From NCBI GenBank assembly GCA_009838525.1, contig VXRJ01000019.1, forward strand, positions 135,932-199,931: DNA of 64,000 nt, written 5' to 3'. The notes below the pieces were generated by a model that was not told the DNA's origin, ran no database searches, and saw nothing but the letters and a program-made list of their open reading frames with translations. Origin of the DNA: Acidobacteriota bacterium (GTDB taxonomy: Bacteria > Acidobacteriota > Vicinamibacteria > Vicinamibacterales > UBA8438). This document shows, one piece after another, positions 1-8,689 of this stretch. Each line of letters opens with the position of its first letter. The first letter of the stretch is position 1. The position numbers and the translations under genes were made by a program.

Positions 1-679
1 CGACATCCCACAACTCCTTGATGCCGATGGCGTATGTCTGCGGCTGACGATCGGTGTCGAGGCCGAGCCGCGCGATCAGCGTCTTGGTCAGGTTGCCCCG
101 CACGCCGTCGGCGAGCAGCGTCACCGGCGCGCGGATGTCGACGCCCGGCTCGAATGTCGGCCGGCGGGAACCATCCTTCGCGATGCCCCGGTCGCCGGTC
201 CGCGCCCCGACGATGCGGTCGCCGTCGTACAGCAATTCCGACGCCGCAAAACCGGTAAAGACATCGACACCCGCCGCCTCCACTTGATCCGTCAGCCAGG
301 CCGCAAAGCGGTTGAGCGAGATGACGTAGTGGCCGTGGTTGCGGAGCGGCGGCGGCGTGAAGGGAAACGGGATGGCGCGACGGCCGGTCAGGAAGTAGAT
401 GCTGTCGCGCGCGACCGGGGTCTCGAGCGGTGCGTTCCGCTCCCGCCAGTCGGGGATCAGGTCGTGAAGGGCCGAAGGATCGAGGACCGCGCCCGAGAGC
501 ATGTGCGCGCCCGGCGCGCGCGCCTTCTCGAGCAGGGCGATCGCGAGGGGCTCGCCTCCCGCTTCGGCGCTGAGGCGCGCCAGCCGATATGCCGCGGCGA
601 GGCCGGCCGGTCCGCCGCCGACAATCAGGACGTCGACCTCGAGCGTGTCGCGATCCGGCTCGATCGGATCCAGGGTCAG
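1..679 (-). CDS. Electron transfer flavoprotein:quinone oxidoreductase (5' part; runs off left edge)
   Basis: This enzyme passes electrons from the EtfAB flavoprotein to membrane quinone. About 226 residues are visible. An FAD-binding GGGPAGLAAAYRL motif lies near residue 22, followed by the family's AHMLSGAVLDP and NHGHYVISLNRF segments and an LLADGVRGNLTK stretch. The C-terminal iron-sulfur and quinone domains lie beyond base 1. It follows etfB and etfA, its electron donor. No ATG, GTG or TTG exists upstream of the Rossmann motif in this frame. A CTG at 679, overlapping the etfA stop as CTGA and preceded by GGGGGAGA, is the best start I can see. Function is confident; the start is not. Confidence 0.9.
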   Translation of the reverse strand, partial: MTLDPIEPDRDTLEVDVLIVGGGPAGLAAAYRLARLSAEAGGEPLAIALLEKARAPGAHMLSGAVLDPSALHDLIPDWRERNAPLETPVARDSIYFLTGRRAIPFPFTPPPLRNHGHYVISLNRFAAWLTDQVEAAGVDVFTGFAASELLYDGDRIVGARTGDRGIAKDGSRRPTFEPGVDIRAPVTLLADGVRGNLTKTLIARLGLDTDRQPQTYAIGIKELWDV

Positions 680-1680
680 TCTCCCCCGGCGTCTCCACCC
701 TCGAGCGCCGCCTGAATCGCCGGCACGATCTCGAACAGGTCGCCGACGATGCCATAGTGCGCCACCTCGAAGATGGGGGCGTCGGCATCCTTGTTGATGG
801 CGACGATCGTGCGCGCCCCCTTCATGCCGACCAGATGCTGAATGGCGCCGGAGATGCCCAGCGCCAGATAGAGTCCGGGCGCCACGGTCTGGCCGGAACT
901 GCCGATTTGCCGATCCATCGGCAGCCAGCCGGCGTCGCAGATGGGTCGGGAGGCCGCCACCTCGGCGTCGAGAGCGCGCGCCAGCTCCTGGACAAGCGGC
1001 AGGTGCTCCGCATCCTTGATGCCCCGGCCCACCGCAACGATCCGCTCCGCCTGGGTCAGGTCGACCGCCTGCTTCGCCTCCCTGAACGGCGCTTCCGGCT
1101 GCTGGCGGATGGCCGCCGCGTCCAGTTGCACCTCGACCGCGCGGACCGGCGCCGGTGCGTCGCCGCGGCGCGCGCTGTCGGCGCGCCACGCGCCGATCTG
1201 GATGGTCGCGCAGTGCGGCGGCGGACCCTCCGGCGCCACATCCGCGACGAACTTCCCCTGGAACATTGGGCGGACGAAGACCGTCGCGCCGTCGTGCGCC
1301 CTGGCTCCGATGCAGTCGGGAATCAGGAGGCGCCCGATCCGGGCGGCCAGAGCGGGTGCGTAGTCGCGCGTCTGGTACGTGTGCGGCCAGAGCACGAGGT
1401 CCGGCGAGACGCCGCCGATCACCTGCGCGTAGGCGGTGGTGAGGCCGTCGGCGGTGTAGGGCTCGAGCGCCGCGTGATCGATCGCGAGCACTCCGTCGAC
1501 GTCCGCCGCGGCCAGCTCCGCCGCCGACGACGCGAGAGATGCCCCCGCGCCGGCCAGCGCGACCGTGATCGGCCCGGCGGGCGCCGCGTCGCTCGTGGCG
1601 ATCTGCTGCGCCGCCGCCACCGTTTCCCAAGTGGCGGGATTGACCGCGCCGTCACGCTGTTCACCGACAACCAGGATCAC
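676..1680 (-). CDS. etfA: Electron transfer flavoprotein alpha subunit
   Basis: Alpha subunit of the FAD-containing electron transfer flavoprotein, which collects electrons from acyl-CoA and other dehydrogenases. The protein is 334 residues, normal for the family. The C-terminal FAD domain shows the diagnostic ISGAIQHLVGMKGA and INKDADAPIFEVAHYGI stretches, and a GQTVAPGLYLALGISG segment precedes them. Its ATG overlaps the etfB stop (ATGA), and its own stop overlaps the ETF:quinone oxidoreductase start, so the three are translationally coupled. The set links beta-oxidation-type dehydrogenases to the quinone pool. Confidence 0.95.
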   Translation of the reverse strand: MILVVGEQRDGAVNPATWETVAAAQQIATSDAAPAGPITVALAGAGASLASSAAELAAADVDGVLAIDHAALEPYTADGLTTAYAQVIGGVSPDLVLWPHTYQTRDYAPALAARIGRLLIPDCIGARAHDGATVFVRPMFQGKFVADVAPEGPPPHCATIQIGAWRADSARRGDAPAPVRAVEVQLDAAAIRQQPEAPFREAKQAVDLTQAERIVAVGRGIKDAEHLPLVQELARALDAEVAASRPICDAGWLPMDRQIGSSGQTVAPGLYLALGISGAIQHLVGMKGARTIVAINKDADAPIFEVAHYGIVGDLFEIVPAIQAALEGGDAGGD

Positions 1681-2450
1681 AGGACGCGCGCCTCCTCGCG
1701 AAGCAATCGCACCAGCTCACGCGCCGCCTCCGCGGGCGCGCCGTCGATCAGGTGCGTGTCGCCGGACTTCTCCGGCGCGTACATCCGTAGGATCCGCTGT
1801 CCGCCGACGCCGGAGAGCTCCGGCGTCACCTTGCGGATCTCCTTCCGCTTGGCCGCCATGATCCCCCGGAGCGTGGCGTAGCGAAGCTGGTTGATGCCGC
1901 TCTGAATCGTCAGGAGCGCTGGCAGCGGCAGGCTCACCCACTGGAACCAGCCGCTCTCCAGTTCCCGCTTGACGCGGAGCGATCCCTCTCCACCGGCCTC
2001 CACCTCCATGATGATCGTCGCGTGCGGCAGGCCCAGGCGTTCCGCCAGGACCACGCCGGTCTGTCCGAAGCCCTGGTCGTCCGACTGCAGGCCGGTCAGC
2101 ACCAGATCGAACCCCTCGTCACGGATAGCGTCGGCCAGCGCCCCCGCCATCACCCCGGCATCGGCTTCCGCCAGCGCGTCGCTCTCGACATGGATTGCAC
2201 GGTCCGCGCCGCGGGCAAGCGCCTCCCGAATCACCTGCGTGGCCCGCGCCGGCCCGGCCGAGCAGACGACCACCTCGCTGTCGTCGCCGGCGAGACGTTC
2301 CTTCAACCGGAGCGCCTCTTCCAGCGCGTAGGCGTCCGGCTCGTTCATCTCGTACGTCGCGTCGCTATCGCGGACCCAGGTGTTCGACTCCGCAACGCGG
2401 AGCGGCCAGTCGCGCGTAATGACCTGCTTCAGGCAAACCGCGATCTTCAT
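1677..2450 (-). CDS. etfB: Electron transfer flavoprotein beta subunit
   Basis: Beta subunit of the electron transfer flavoprotein, 257 residues. It begins MKIAVCLKQV and carries the AMP/FAD-domain stretch GADRAIHV and the LTGLQSDDQGFGQTG signature typical of EtfB. A hydrophobic LPLPALLTIQSGINQLRYATL segment lies near residue 185. It starts 14 bp after fabF ends on the same strand and overlaps etfA by 4 bp, so it heads the etfBA-oxidoreductase unit, possibly as the tail of the fatty acid synthesis operon. Confidence 0.95.
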   Translation of the reverse strand: MKIAVCLKQVITRDWPLRVAESNTWVRDSDATYEMNEPDAYALEEALRLKERLAGDDSEVVVCSAGPARATQVIREALARGADRAIHVESDALAEADAGVMAGALADAIRDEGFDLVLTGLQSDDQGFGQTGVVLAERLGLPHATIIMEVEAGGEGSLRVKRELESGWFQWVSLPLPALLTIQSGINQLRYATLRGIMAAKRKEIRKVTPELSGVGGQRILRMYAPEKSGDTHLIDGAPAEAARELVRLLREEARVL

Positions 2451-2464
2451 CGGACTCCGTGGGA

Positions 2465-3706
2465 TCAGCCGTCGTACCGGCGTAGCAGCAGGCTGGCGTT
2501 GGTGCCGCCGAACCCGAACGAGTTGGACAGCGCGTAGGTGATCGGCATCTCGCGCCTGGCGTTCGCCACGTAGTCGAGGTCGCAGTCCGGGTCGGGATTC
2601 TCCAGATTGATAGTGGGGGGCGCCACCTGGTGGCGAACCGCGAGCGCGGTGATCCCGGCCTCCAGCCCGCCGGCCGCCCCCAGCAGGTGGCCGGTCATGG
2701 ACTTGGTGGACGAAATCGCGAGTGACGACGCGTGTTCACCGAAGCAGCGCTTGATGGCCAGCGTCTCGATGCGATCGTTGTGAGGCGTGGACGTGCCGTG
2801 CGCGTTGACGTAGTCGACCACGTTCGGTTCGACCCCCGCGGAGCGCAGCGTATTCCGCATCACCCGGAACGCTCCGTCGCCGTTCTCGGCCGGAGCCGTC
2901 ATGTGAAACGCATCGGCCGACATGCCGTAGCCGACCAGCTCGCAATAGATCGACGCATTGCGCGCGCGGGCGCGCTCCAGCTCCTCGAGAATCAGGACTC
3001 CCGAACCCTCGCCGATGATGAAGCCGTCGCGGTCCTTGTCGAACGGCCGGCAGGCGCGCTCCGGCTCGTCGTTGCGTGTCGAGAGGGCCCGCATGGCGGC
3101 GAACCCGCCCACTCCCATCGGCGTGATCGACGCCTCGGATCCCCCGGCGATCATCACGTCGGCGTCGCTCCGCCGGATCATCTCGTAGGCGTCGCCGATG
3201 GCATGGGCCGAGGCCGAACACGCGGTGCAGGTCGCCGAATTCGGTCCCTGCGCTCCGAACCGGATCGACACCTGCCCCGCCGCCAGATTGATGATGGCGG
3301 AGGGAATAAAGAAGGGTGAGATCTTCCGGGGCCCGCCCTCGAGCAGCGCGCGGTGTTCGCGCTCGATCGTGCTGAATCCGCCGATTCCGGACGCGATGAA
3401 GACGCCGACGTCCGGACCGAGGGGCTCCTCGGTGGACAGGCCGGCGTCCTGCACGGCGAACTCCGACGCCGCGATCGCGTACTGGATGAAGACGTCCATC
3501 TTGCGGACGTCCTTCCGCGTCAGGAACGCGAGCGGGTCGAAGCCGCGCACTTCGCCCCCGATCCGCGACGCGAAAGCGGAAGCGTCGAAGCTGGCGATGG
3601 TCCGGATGCCGGACCGCCCCTCCAGCAGAGCCTCCCAGTTCGCGTCGGTCCCGACGCCGAGCGACGACACGAGGCCGACGCCGGTGACCGCAACGCGCCT
3701 TGCCAC
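2465..3706 (-). CDS. fabF: Beta-ketoacyl-ACP synthase II
   Basis: Condensing enzyme that elongates acyl-ACP with malonyl-ACP. It is 413 residues with the complete Cys-His-His triad: the nucleophile in TACSASAHAIG, the first His in NAHGTSTPHND, and the second in KSMTGHLLGAAG. The glycine-rich FGFGGTNASL near the C-terminus completes the thiolase fold. Translation starts at GTG (MARRVAVTGVGLVSS). It lies 32 bp after acpP, in the common plsX-fabD-fabG-acpP-fabF order. No fabH is present in the cluster, so initiation must depend on a FabH elsewhere or on another condensing enzyme. Confidence 0.96.
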   Translation of the reverse strand: MARRVAVTGVGLVSSLGVGTDANWEALLEGRSGIRTIASFDASAFASRIGGEVRGFDPLAFLTRKDVRKMDVFIQYAIAASEFAVQDAGLSTEEPLGPDVGVFIASGIGGFSTIEREHRALLEGGPRKISPFFIPSAIINLAAGQVSIRFGAQGPNSATCTACSASAHAIGDAYEMIRRSDADVMIAGGSEASITPMGVGGFAAMRALSTRNDEPERACRPFDKDRDGFIIGEGSGVLILEELERARARNASIYCELVGYGMSADAFHMTAPAENGDGAFRVMRNTLRSAGVEPNVVDYVNAHGTSTPHNDRIETLAIKRCFGEHASSLAISSTKSMTGHLLGAAGGLEAGITALAVRHQVAPPTINLENPDPDCDLDYVANARREMPITYALSNSFGFGGTNASLLLRRYDG

Positions 3707-3738
3707 AGGTAATGCTCCCGTCGGTGAACCGGCCGAAC

Positions 3739-3981
3739 CTACCTGGAACCTGTGGCGTGGGACTCTATGTAGTCGACGGCCTCCTTCACGCGGGTAATCT
3801 TCTCCGCGTCCCCGTCGGGGATCTCGAGACCGAACTCCTCTTCAAACGCCATAACCAGTTCGACCGTATCGAGCGAGTCGGCGCCAAGGTCGTCGACGAA
3901 AGAGGCATCCGGCGTCACCTCTTCCTCGTCCACCCCCAACTGCTCCACGATGATGTTCTTGACCTTGTCAGCGACCGCCAT
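3739..3981 (-). CDS. acpP: Acyl carrier protein
   Basis: An 80-residue acidic carrier of growing acyl chains, with the phosphopantetheine-attachment serine in [10 protein letters not shown]. The sequence [20 protein letters not shown] is typical, as is its highly acidic helix II. It sits between fabG (14 bp upstream) and fabF (32 bp downstream), in the usual place. The length matches the family (about 77-80 residues). Confidence 0.97.
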   Translation of the reverse strand: MAVADKVKNIIVEQLGVDEEEVTPDASFVDDLGADSLDTVELVMAFEEEFGLEIPDGDAEKITRVKEAVDYIESHATGSR

Positions 3982-3995
3982 GCTTTCCAGCCTCC

Positions 3996-4736
3996 CTACA
4001 TGTACATCCCACCGTTGACCCCGATGACTTGCCCTGTAATATACGATGCTTCGTCCGAGGCAAGAAACCGGACGACACCTGCCACCTCCTCCGGCGACCC
4101 GAGCCGGCCCATCGGAATCCGCTCTCTCAGCGCCGCCTGCGCCCGCTCATCGAGCGCGGCGGTCATGTCGGTTTCGATCATTCCGGGCGCCACGACGTTG
4201 ACGGTTATGCCCCGTGAGGCAACTTCCTGCGCCAGCGACTTCGTGAAGCCGATCAGTCCCGCCTTCGACGCCGCATAGTTCGCCTGACCCGGGTTTCCCG
4301 ACTGGCCGACGACCGAAGCAATGTTGATGATCCGGCCCGAGCGCTGCTTCAGCATCGGCCGGAGCACCGCCTGACACGACTGGTAGGCGGCCGTCAGATT
4401 GGTCGCCACCACGGCATTCCACTCCTCGGCCTTCATCCGCATCAACAACTGATCCCGCACGATGCCGGCGTTGTTCACGAGGACATCCACGCGTCCGAAG
4501 CGGTCGAGCGCGGTCCTGGCGGCAGCCCCGATCGACGCTGGGTCCGTCACGTCCAGCGTGATCGCCACCGCGACGCCGCCCGCTTCCTCGATCTGCCGCT
4601 GCACGGCGCCGGCGTGGTCCGCCCTCGCACCCGCCACCACCGTCGCGCCCGCCGACGCCAGGTGAAGGGCAATGGCCCGTCCGATCCCCCGCGAGGCGCC
4701 AGTGACGAGCGCCACGCGGCCGGCGAGATCGCTCAT
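3996..4736 (-). CDS. fabG: 3-oxoacyl-ACP reductase
   Basis: NADPH-dependent short-chain dehydrogenase that reduces 3-oxoacyl-ACP in each elongation round. It is 246 residues, with the cofactor motif [13 protein letters not shown], the NNAGI motif, the catalytic serine in [15 protein letters not shown], the YAASKAG Tyr-Lys pair and the C-terminal [14 protein letters not shown] that is characteristic of FabG. Its ATG overlaps the fabD stop by 4 bp and acpP follows 14 bp later, so it is inside the fatty acid operon rather than being a generic SDR. Confidence 0.96.
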   Translation of the reverse strand: MSDLAGRVALVTGASRGIGRAIALHLASAGATVVAGARADHAGAVQRQIEEAGGVAVAITLDVTDPASIGAAARTALDRFGRVDVLVNNAGIVRDQLLMRMKAEEWNAVVATNLTAAYQSCQAVLRPMLKQRSGRIINIASVVGQSGNPGQANYAASKAGLIGFTKSLAQEVASRGITVNVVAPGMIETDMTAALDERAQAALRERIPMGRLGSPEEVAGVVRFLASDEASYITGQVIGVNGGMYM

Positions 4737-5683
4737 CCGACCGCCCCTACCCGACCGCCGGCCAGGGCCGCTTCAGCCTTCTCGAGGCTACTCGGATCCT
4801 GCACGTTCGCGACGGTCAGCGACCGGTCGATCTTCCGGGCCAGACCGCTCAACACCCGTCCGGGACCCACCTCGATCAGCGTCGTGACCCCCTCGGCCGC
4901 CAGCCGTTCCACGACCGACGTCCACTGCACCGGCGCACTCACCTGCCGCACCAGGGCCTCTATCGAGTCGGGAGCGCTTCGCTTCGGTTCAGCATCAACG
5001 TTCGCCACTACCGGCACGGACGGAGTCGCCGACACCAGCGCGCGCAGCTCGGGCGCCAACCGCGCTTCGGCCGGCTGCATCAGCTCGCAATGGAACGGCG
5101 CGCTGACCGGCAACGGCATCACGCGGCGTGCGCCCAACTCTCTCGCGCGCGCCCCGGCCCGCGCGACCGCCGCTGCCGTGCCCGCGATCGTCACCTGTCC
5201 CGGGGCGTTCCAGTTGGCGGCACTGACCACCTCGCCGTCCGCCGTCTCGCGGCAGGCCTGCTCGACCCCGTCGCGGCCAAGCCCGATCACCGCCGCCATC
5301 GCTCCCTCGCCCACCGGGACCGCGGCCTGCATGTACTCGCCGCGGCGGCGGACGATGCGCAGGGCGTCGGCAAACCCGATGGTGCCGGCCGCGACGTGGG
5401 CCGAGTATTCCCCCAAGCTGTGCCCCGCCAGAAACGCCGGCTCGTGCCCCCGGTTCCGGAGCAGACGATCGACGGCAACGCTCATGGCGAGAATCGCCGG
5501 CTGCGTGTTGGCGGTCAATGTGAGCTGCTCCTCCGGACCGTTGAAGCAGAGGCGGCTGATCGGCTCGCCGAGCGCCCCGTCCGCTTCCGCGAACGTCTCC
5601 CGGCAGACGTCGAACGTCTCGGCCAGTTCCCTGCCCATTCCGACCTGCTGCGAGCCCTGCCCCGGAAAGACAAAGGCAATCAC
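4733..5683 (-). CDS. fabD: Malonyl-CoA:ACP transacylase
   Basis: Loads malonyl groups from CoA onto acyl carrier protein. It is 316 residues, beginning with FVFPGQGSQQVGMG and carrying the nucleophile motif GHSLGEYSAH, with a second conserved His in APFHCELM. It overlaps plsX upstream and fabG downstream by 4 bp each. In many bacteria fabH lies between plsX and fabD; here plsX runs directly into fabD with no room for it. Confidence 0.96.
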   Translation of the reverse strand: MIAFVFPGQGSQQVGMGRELAETFDVCRETFAEADGALGEPISRLCFNGPEEQLTLTANTQPAILAMSVAVDRLLRNRGHEPAFLAGHSLGEYSAHVAAGTIGFADALRIVRRRGEYMQAAVPVGEGAMAAVIGLGRDGVEQACRETADGEVVSAANWNAPGQVTIAGTAAAVARAGARARELGARRVMPLPVSAPFHCELMQPAEARLAPELRALVSATPSVPVVANVDAEPKRSAPDSIEALVRQVSAPVQWTSVVERLAAEGVTTLIEVGPGRVLSGLARKIDRSLTVANVQDPSSLEKAEAALAGGRVGAVG

Positions 5684-6696
5684 GATGCACGCCCCGGGGC
5701 GCTGGGCGCCAACGCCTGCATCCGTGCGCCGATGGTATGAACCAGGTCCTGTCGGACGAATCGGTGAGTCAGGGCGAGCGCGTTGCGGACCGCCTTGACC
5801 GATGAACGCCCGTGACCCACCATGGCGAGGCGCGCCAGGCCCAGAAGCGGCGCGCCGCCGTACTCCGAATAGTCGACCCGGCGGCGAAAACGGCGGAACG
5901 CGCGGCGCGACAGCAGGTAGCCGAGCGACGTTGTGAACGTTCGCCGCAATTCGTCGTGCAACAGCGTCTCCACCATCTCGACCAGTCCTTCGCTCACCTT
6001 CAGCGCGATGTTCCCGGTGAAGCCATCGCAGACGATGACGTCCGCCGTGCCCGCATACAGGTCGCGTGCCTCCACGTTCCCGATGAAATGCAAACCGCTC
6101 TCCTGCAACCGGCGGTGGGCGTGGCGGGTCAGGTCATTTCCTTTCGTCGCCTCTTCACCGATGGACAGCAGGCCCACCCGCGGTTTCTCGATTCCGAGCA
6201 CCGCCTGCGAGAAAACGGTTCCCATCGAAGCGAACTGCACCAGGTGCTGCGCCCGGCCCTCGACGGTGGCGCCGACATCAAGCAGCACCGCATCGCCGTG
6301 GCGCGTCGGGATCCGAACCGCGAGGGCGGGTCGGTCCACACCGGGAAGCATGCCGAAGGCGGCGTGGGCCGCGACGAGCGTTGCCCCCGTGTTGCCCGCG
6401 CTGAAGAATGCCGCGGCCTCTCCGCGCGCCACCGCGTCAGCCGCCACCCGGACCGAGGCGCCCGGCTTGCGCCGTAGCGCCGCGGGTCCCTCGTCCATCC
6501 CAATCACGTCCGGAGCCGGCTCCACCCGCACGTCGATCGCGTTCGCCTCGGGATGGCGGCGCAACTCGTCCTCGATCACGCGCCGGGGGCCGACGAGGGT
6601 AAGTCCGAATCCGAGATGGCGCGCCGCAACGAGGGCTCCGGCCACCACGTTTCGCGGTCCGTGATCCCCCCCCACCGCATCAACGGCAATGCGCAT
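5680..6696 (-). CDS. plsX: Phosphate acyltransferase PlsX
   Basis: Converts acyl-ACP to acyl-phosphate, the first step of membrane phospholipid synthesis by the PlsX/PlsY route. The protein is 338 residues and starts MRIAVDAVGGDHGP, the family's signature N-terminus. It also has FFSAGNTGATLVAA and VIVCDGFTGNIALKVSEG, both typical. It begins 28 bp after rpmF ends and overlaps fabD by 4 bp. The rpmF-plsX-fab order is widely conserved. Confidence 0.95.
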   Translation of the reverse strand: MRIAVDAVGGDHGPRNVVAGALVAARHLGFGLTLVGPRRVIEDELRRHPEANAIDVRVEPAPDVIGMDEGPAALRRKPGASVRVAADAVARGEAAAFFSAGNTGATLVAAHAAFGMLPGVDRPALAVRIPTRHGDAVLLDVGATVEGRAQHLVQFASMGTVFSQAVLGIEKPRVGLLSIGEEATKGNDLTRHAHRRLQESGLHFIGNVEARDLYAGTADVIVCDGFTGNIALKVSEGLVEMVETLLHDELRRTFTTSLGYLLSRRAFRRFRRRVDYSEYGGAPLLGLARLAMVGHGRSSVKAVRNALALTHRFVRQDLVHTIGARMQALAPSAPGRAS

Positions 6697-6724
6697 CCTG
6701 TCCGCGCGCGTCCTGCCGGGAGGA

Positions 6725-6907
6725 CTACGACTCCTTTACGGAACGCACCTGGCGGTCCCCGTAATAGCCGCAGTGCGGACAGACGCGATGCGGCAGCTGC
6801 AACTCGTGACATTGCGGGCAGCGCTTCAACTGAACTGGCGGGAGCGCGTCGTGCGCCCGGCGCTTGGCCGTGCGCGTCTTGGAATGCCGTCGTTTCGGAT
6901 TCGCCAT
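6725..6907 (-). CDS. rpmF: 50S ribosomal protein L32
   Basis: A 60-residue ribosomal protein. The basic N-terminus (MANPKRRHSKTRTAKRR) is the L32 signature. The C-terminal half holds four cysteines in two CxxC pairs (CPQC and CPHC), so this is the zinc-binding form of L32. It starts 5 bp after the YceD-family gene ends, the near-universal yceD-rpmF pairing, and precedes plsX. Confidence 0.97.
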   Translation of the reverse strand: MANPKRRHSKTRTAKRRAHDALPPVQLKRCPQCHELQLPHRVCPHCGYYGDRQVRSVKES

Positions 6908-6912
6908 GGGAA

Positions 6913-7515
6913 TCAGGCCTTCTTCATCAGTGCGGCCCGGGCCGGCGTCGGCCGAAGCGTCCGGAGCCGGTCGAACCGCGGGTCATGCCACGACGCAACG
7001 CAATCGCACGTCGTCTCGTTCCGGTTTACGCCGCAGACGGGGCAGAGGCCGCGGCAGTCGTCGTTGCAGAGTGGCTTCATCGGCGACGCCAGCCGGAGCT
7101 GCTCGCGCACCAGGTCTCCCAGGTGGATCTGGTCGTCGCGGTAGTACGCGATGGACAGGTCGTCATCCGAGATCTCGTGTTCTCCGTCGCCCGTGTTCGC
7201 GCGCTGCGGATGGTAGCGAACGTCAATGTCGAGGACGGTCGGGACTTGGAACGGCTTCAGGCACCGGCTGCAACTCCGCTCGACCGTTGTCCGGAGCGGC
7301 CCCGAGAGCCGGTAACGATCACCATCCTTCAGGATCAGCAACTCGAGCACGACGGGAGCCGCCACGGTGTACTCATCCCGCTCGCCCTCCGCGCCAGCGA
7401 ACGAAGACGCCGGAAAGGACCGCTCCAGCGGTTCGATCTGGCCGCGCACGTCGCGGAGATCGAACTGCTCGGATACCTCCGGCGCCTTGCCGGCAGCCCG
7501 CGCATCGTGAAGCAT
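6913..7515 (-). CDS. YceD family protein (DUF177)
   Basis: A 200-residue protein of the YceD/DUF177 family, which is linked to 23S rRNA processing or ribosome assembly and is nearly always beside rpmF. It has the family's cysteine-rich patches, VERSCSRCLKPFQVP near the middle and a C-terminal CRGLCPVCGVNRNETTC. The frame stays open to 7578, but the ATG at 7515 (MLHDARAAG) is preferred. Family proteins start about here, and a possible -10 box at 7548-7553 would place longer starts upstream of the transcript. Biochemical role is inferred from family and context. Confidence 0.88.
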   Translation of the reverse strand: MLHDARAAGKAPEVSEQFDLRDVRGQIEPLERSFPASSFAGAEGERDEYTVAAPVVLELLILKDGDRYRLSGPLRTTVERSCSRCLKPFQVPTVLDIDVRYHPQRANTGDGEHEISDDDLSIAYYRDDQIHLGDLVREQLRLASPMKPLCNDDCRGLCPVCGVNRNETTCDCVASWHDPRFDRLRTLRPTPARAALMKKA

Positions 7516-7547
7516 GGTCAACGTTCCGGCTGAAGATAGAACCGCCA

Positions 7548-7578
7548 ATTCTACCACCTCGGAAGCCCCGACCTCCAA
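7548..7578 (-). promoter_or_regulatory. Possible promoter for yceD-rpmF-plsX-fab operon
   Basis: Read on the minus strand, TAGAAT (7548-7553) resembles a -10 box and TTGGAG (7573-7578) a weak -35, with a 19-base spacer. It lies in the 97-base gap between the dGTPase-like gene and yceD, the largest break within this part of the block. The -35 match is poor and the spacing is long. Confidence 0.3.
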
Positions 7579-7612
7579 CGGCGCCGGCTGACGGCGGCCG
7601 GAACCCGCGGGA

Positions 7613-8689
7613 TCAGGTGTCCCAGCCGACGCCCCCCCAGGGGCGCGGGACGAAGAGAGACTCGAACAGCCGCACCGCGTAGCGGTCGGTCATCCCGGCC
7701 AGAAAGTCCTTCGCGGCTACGTCGACCCCCTCGCGCTCTACCGTGCGGGGATCGAGGAACCGGTCCGGGGCCTCCCGCACCTTCCCCCACAGACCGGCCA
7801 GGATGTCGTGCGCCTTCCGGAGTTCACCGGCGGCGGCGGCGTTCTCGTAGACCGCGCCGTGGAGAAACGTGCGCATATCGACCGTCGCCTGCAGCATCGT
7901 CCGGCTCATGGACACTTCCGGCGCGCCGGACTCGAGTCGCTCCTGCGTGCGGCGCACGACGTCGGTCACCATGCGGCCGATCCGCTCCGACGATCTGCCG
8001 CCCAGCACGCGAATCGGTTCGGCCGGCAGGCCCTGGGGCTGCAGCAGTCCGGCCCGCACCGCGTCGTCGATGTCGTGGTTGACATAGGCAATGATGTCGG
8101 CGACCCGGGCCACCTGGCCCTCCAGGGTGGACGCGCGCTGGTCCGGCGCGGCCCCGACCGGCAAGCCGTCCTTTCCCTTCGAGTGCCGTGCAATGCCGTC
8201 CCGCACCTCCCAGGTGAGGTTGAGTCCCTCGCCGTCGTGCTCTATCACGTCGACCACGCGGAGACTCTGCTCGTAGTGGTTGAAGCCCCCCGGGCAAAGC
8301 GCCTTCAGCACCCGCTCGCCGGTGTGGCCAAACGGCGTGTGGCCCAGGTCATGCCCGAGCGCAATCGCCTCGGTCAACTCCTCGTTCAAACGAAGCGCCT
8401 TGGCGATGGTTCGCGCGATCTGCGACACCTCGAGCGTATGCGTCAACCGCGTCCGGTAGTGGTCGCCCGCCGGAGCGAAGAACACCTGCGTCTTGTGCTT
8501 CAACCGGCGGAACGCCTTCGAGTGGATGATCCGGTCGCGGTCCCGCTGAAACGCCGGACGCACTGGATCTTCGGGCTCCGGGCGCAGCCTGCCGCGCGTC
8601 CGGCTACTGAACGAGGCGGCCGGGCAGAGCGTCGCCGCCTCCCGCATCTCGAGACTGGTCCGGAGCGACGACTCCTGCGCCGTAGTCAT
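7613..8689 (-). CDS. dGTP triphosphohydrolase-like HD protein
   Basis: An HD-domain phosphohydrolase of the Dgt family, which cleaves dNTPs to deoxynucleoside and triphosphate. It is 358 residues. Metal-binding residues are visible in RTRLTHTLEV and GHDLGHTPFGHTGE, and the N-terminal FQRDRDRIIHSKAFRRLKHKTQVF is characteristic of the subfamily. The ATG at 8689 overlaps the miaA stop (ATGA). The same frame stays open back to 9727, but that extension is the antisense-like shadow of miaA and is not part of the protein. The real dNTP preference cannot be read from sequence. Confidence 0.9.
   Translation of the reverse strand: MTTAQESSLRTSLEMREAATLCPAASFSSRTRGRLRPEPEDPVRPAFQRDRDRIIHSKAFRRLKHKTQVFFAPAGDHYRTRLTHTLEVSQIARTIAKALRLNEELTEAIALGHDLGHTPFGHTGERVLKALCPGGFNHYEQSLRVVDVIEHDGEGLNLTWEVRDGIARHSKGKDGLPVGAAPDQRASTLEGQVARVADIIAYVNHDIDDAVRAGLLQPQGLPAEPIRVLGGRSSERIGRMVTDVVRRTQERLESGAPEVSMSRTMLQATVDMRTFLHGAVYENAAAAGELRKAHDILAGLWGKVREAPDRFLDPRTVEREGVDVAAKDFLAGMTDRYAVRLFESLFVPRPWGGVGWDT

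Noticed and set aside
589-1881. 430-codon plus-strand frame opposite etfA/etfB
   Set aside because: Antisense to two confidently identified genes and without any domain.
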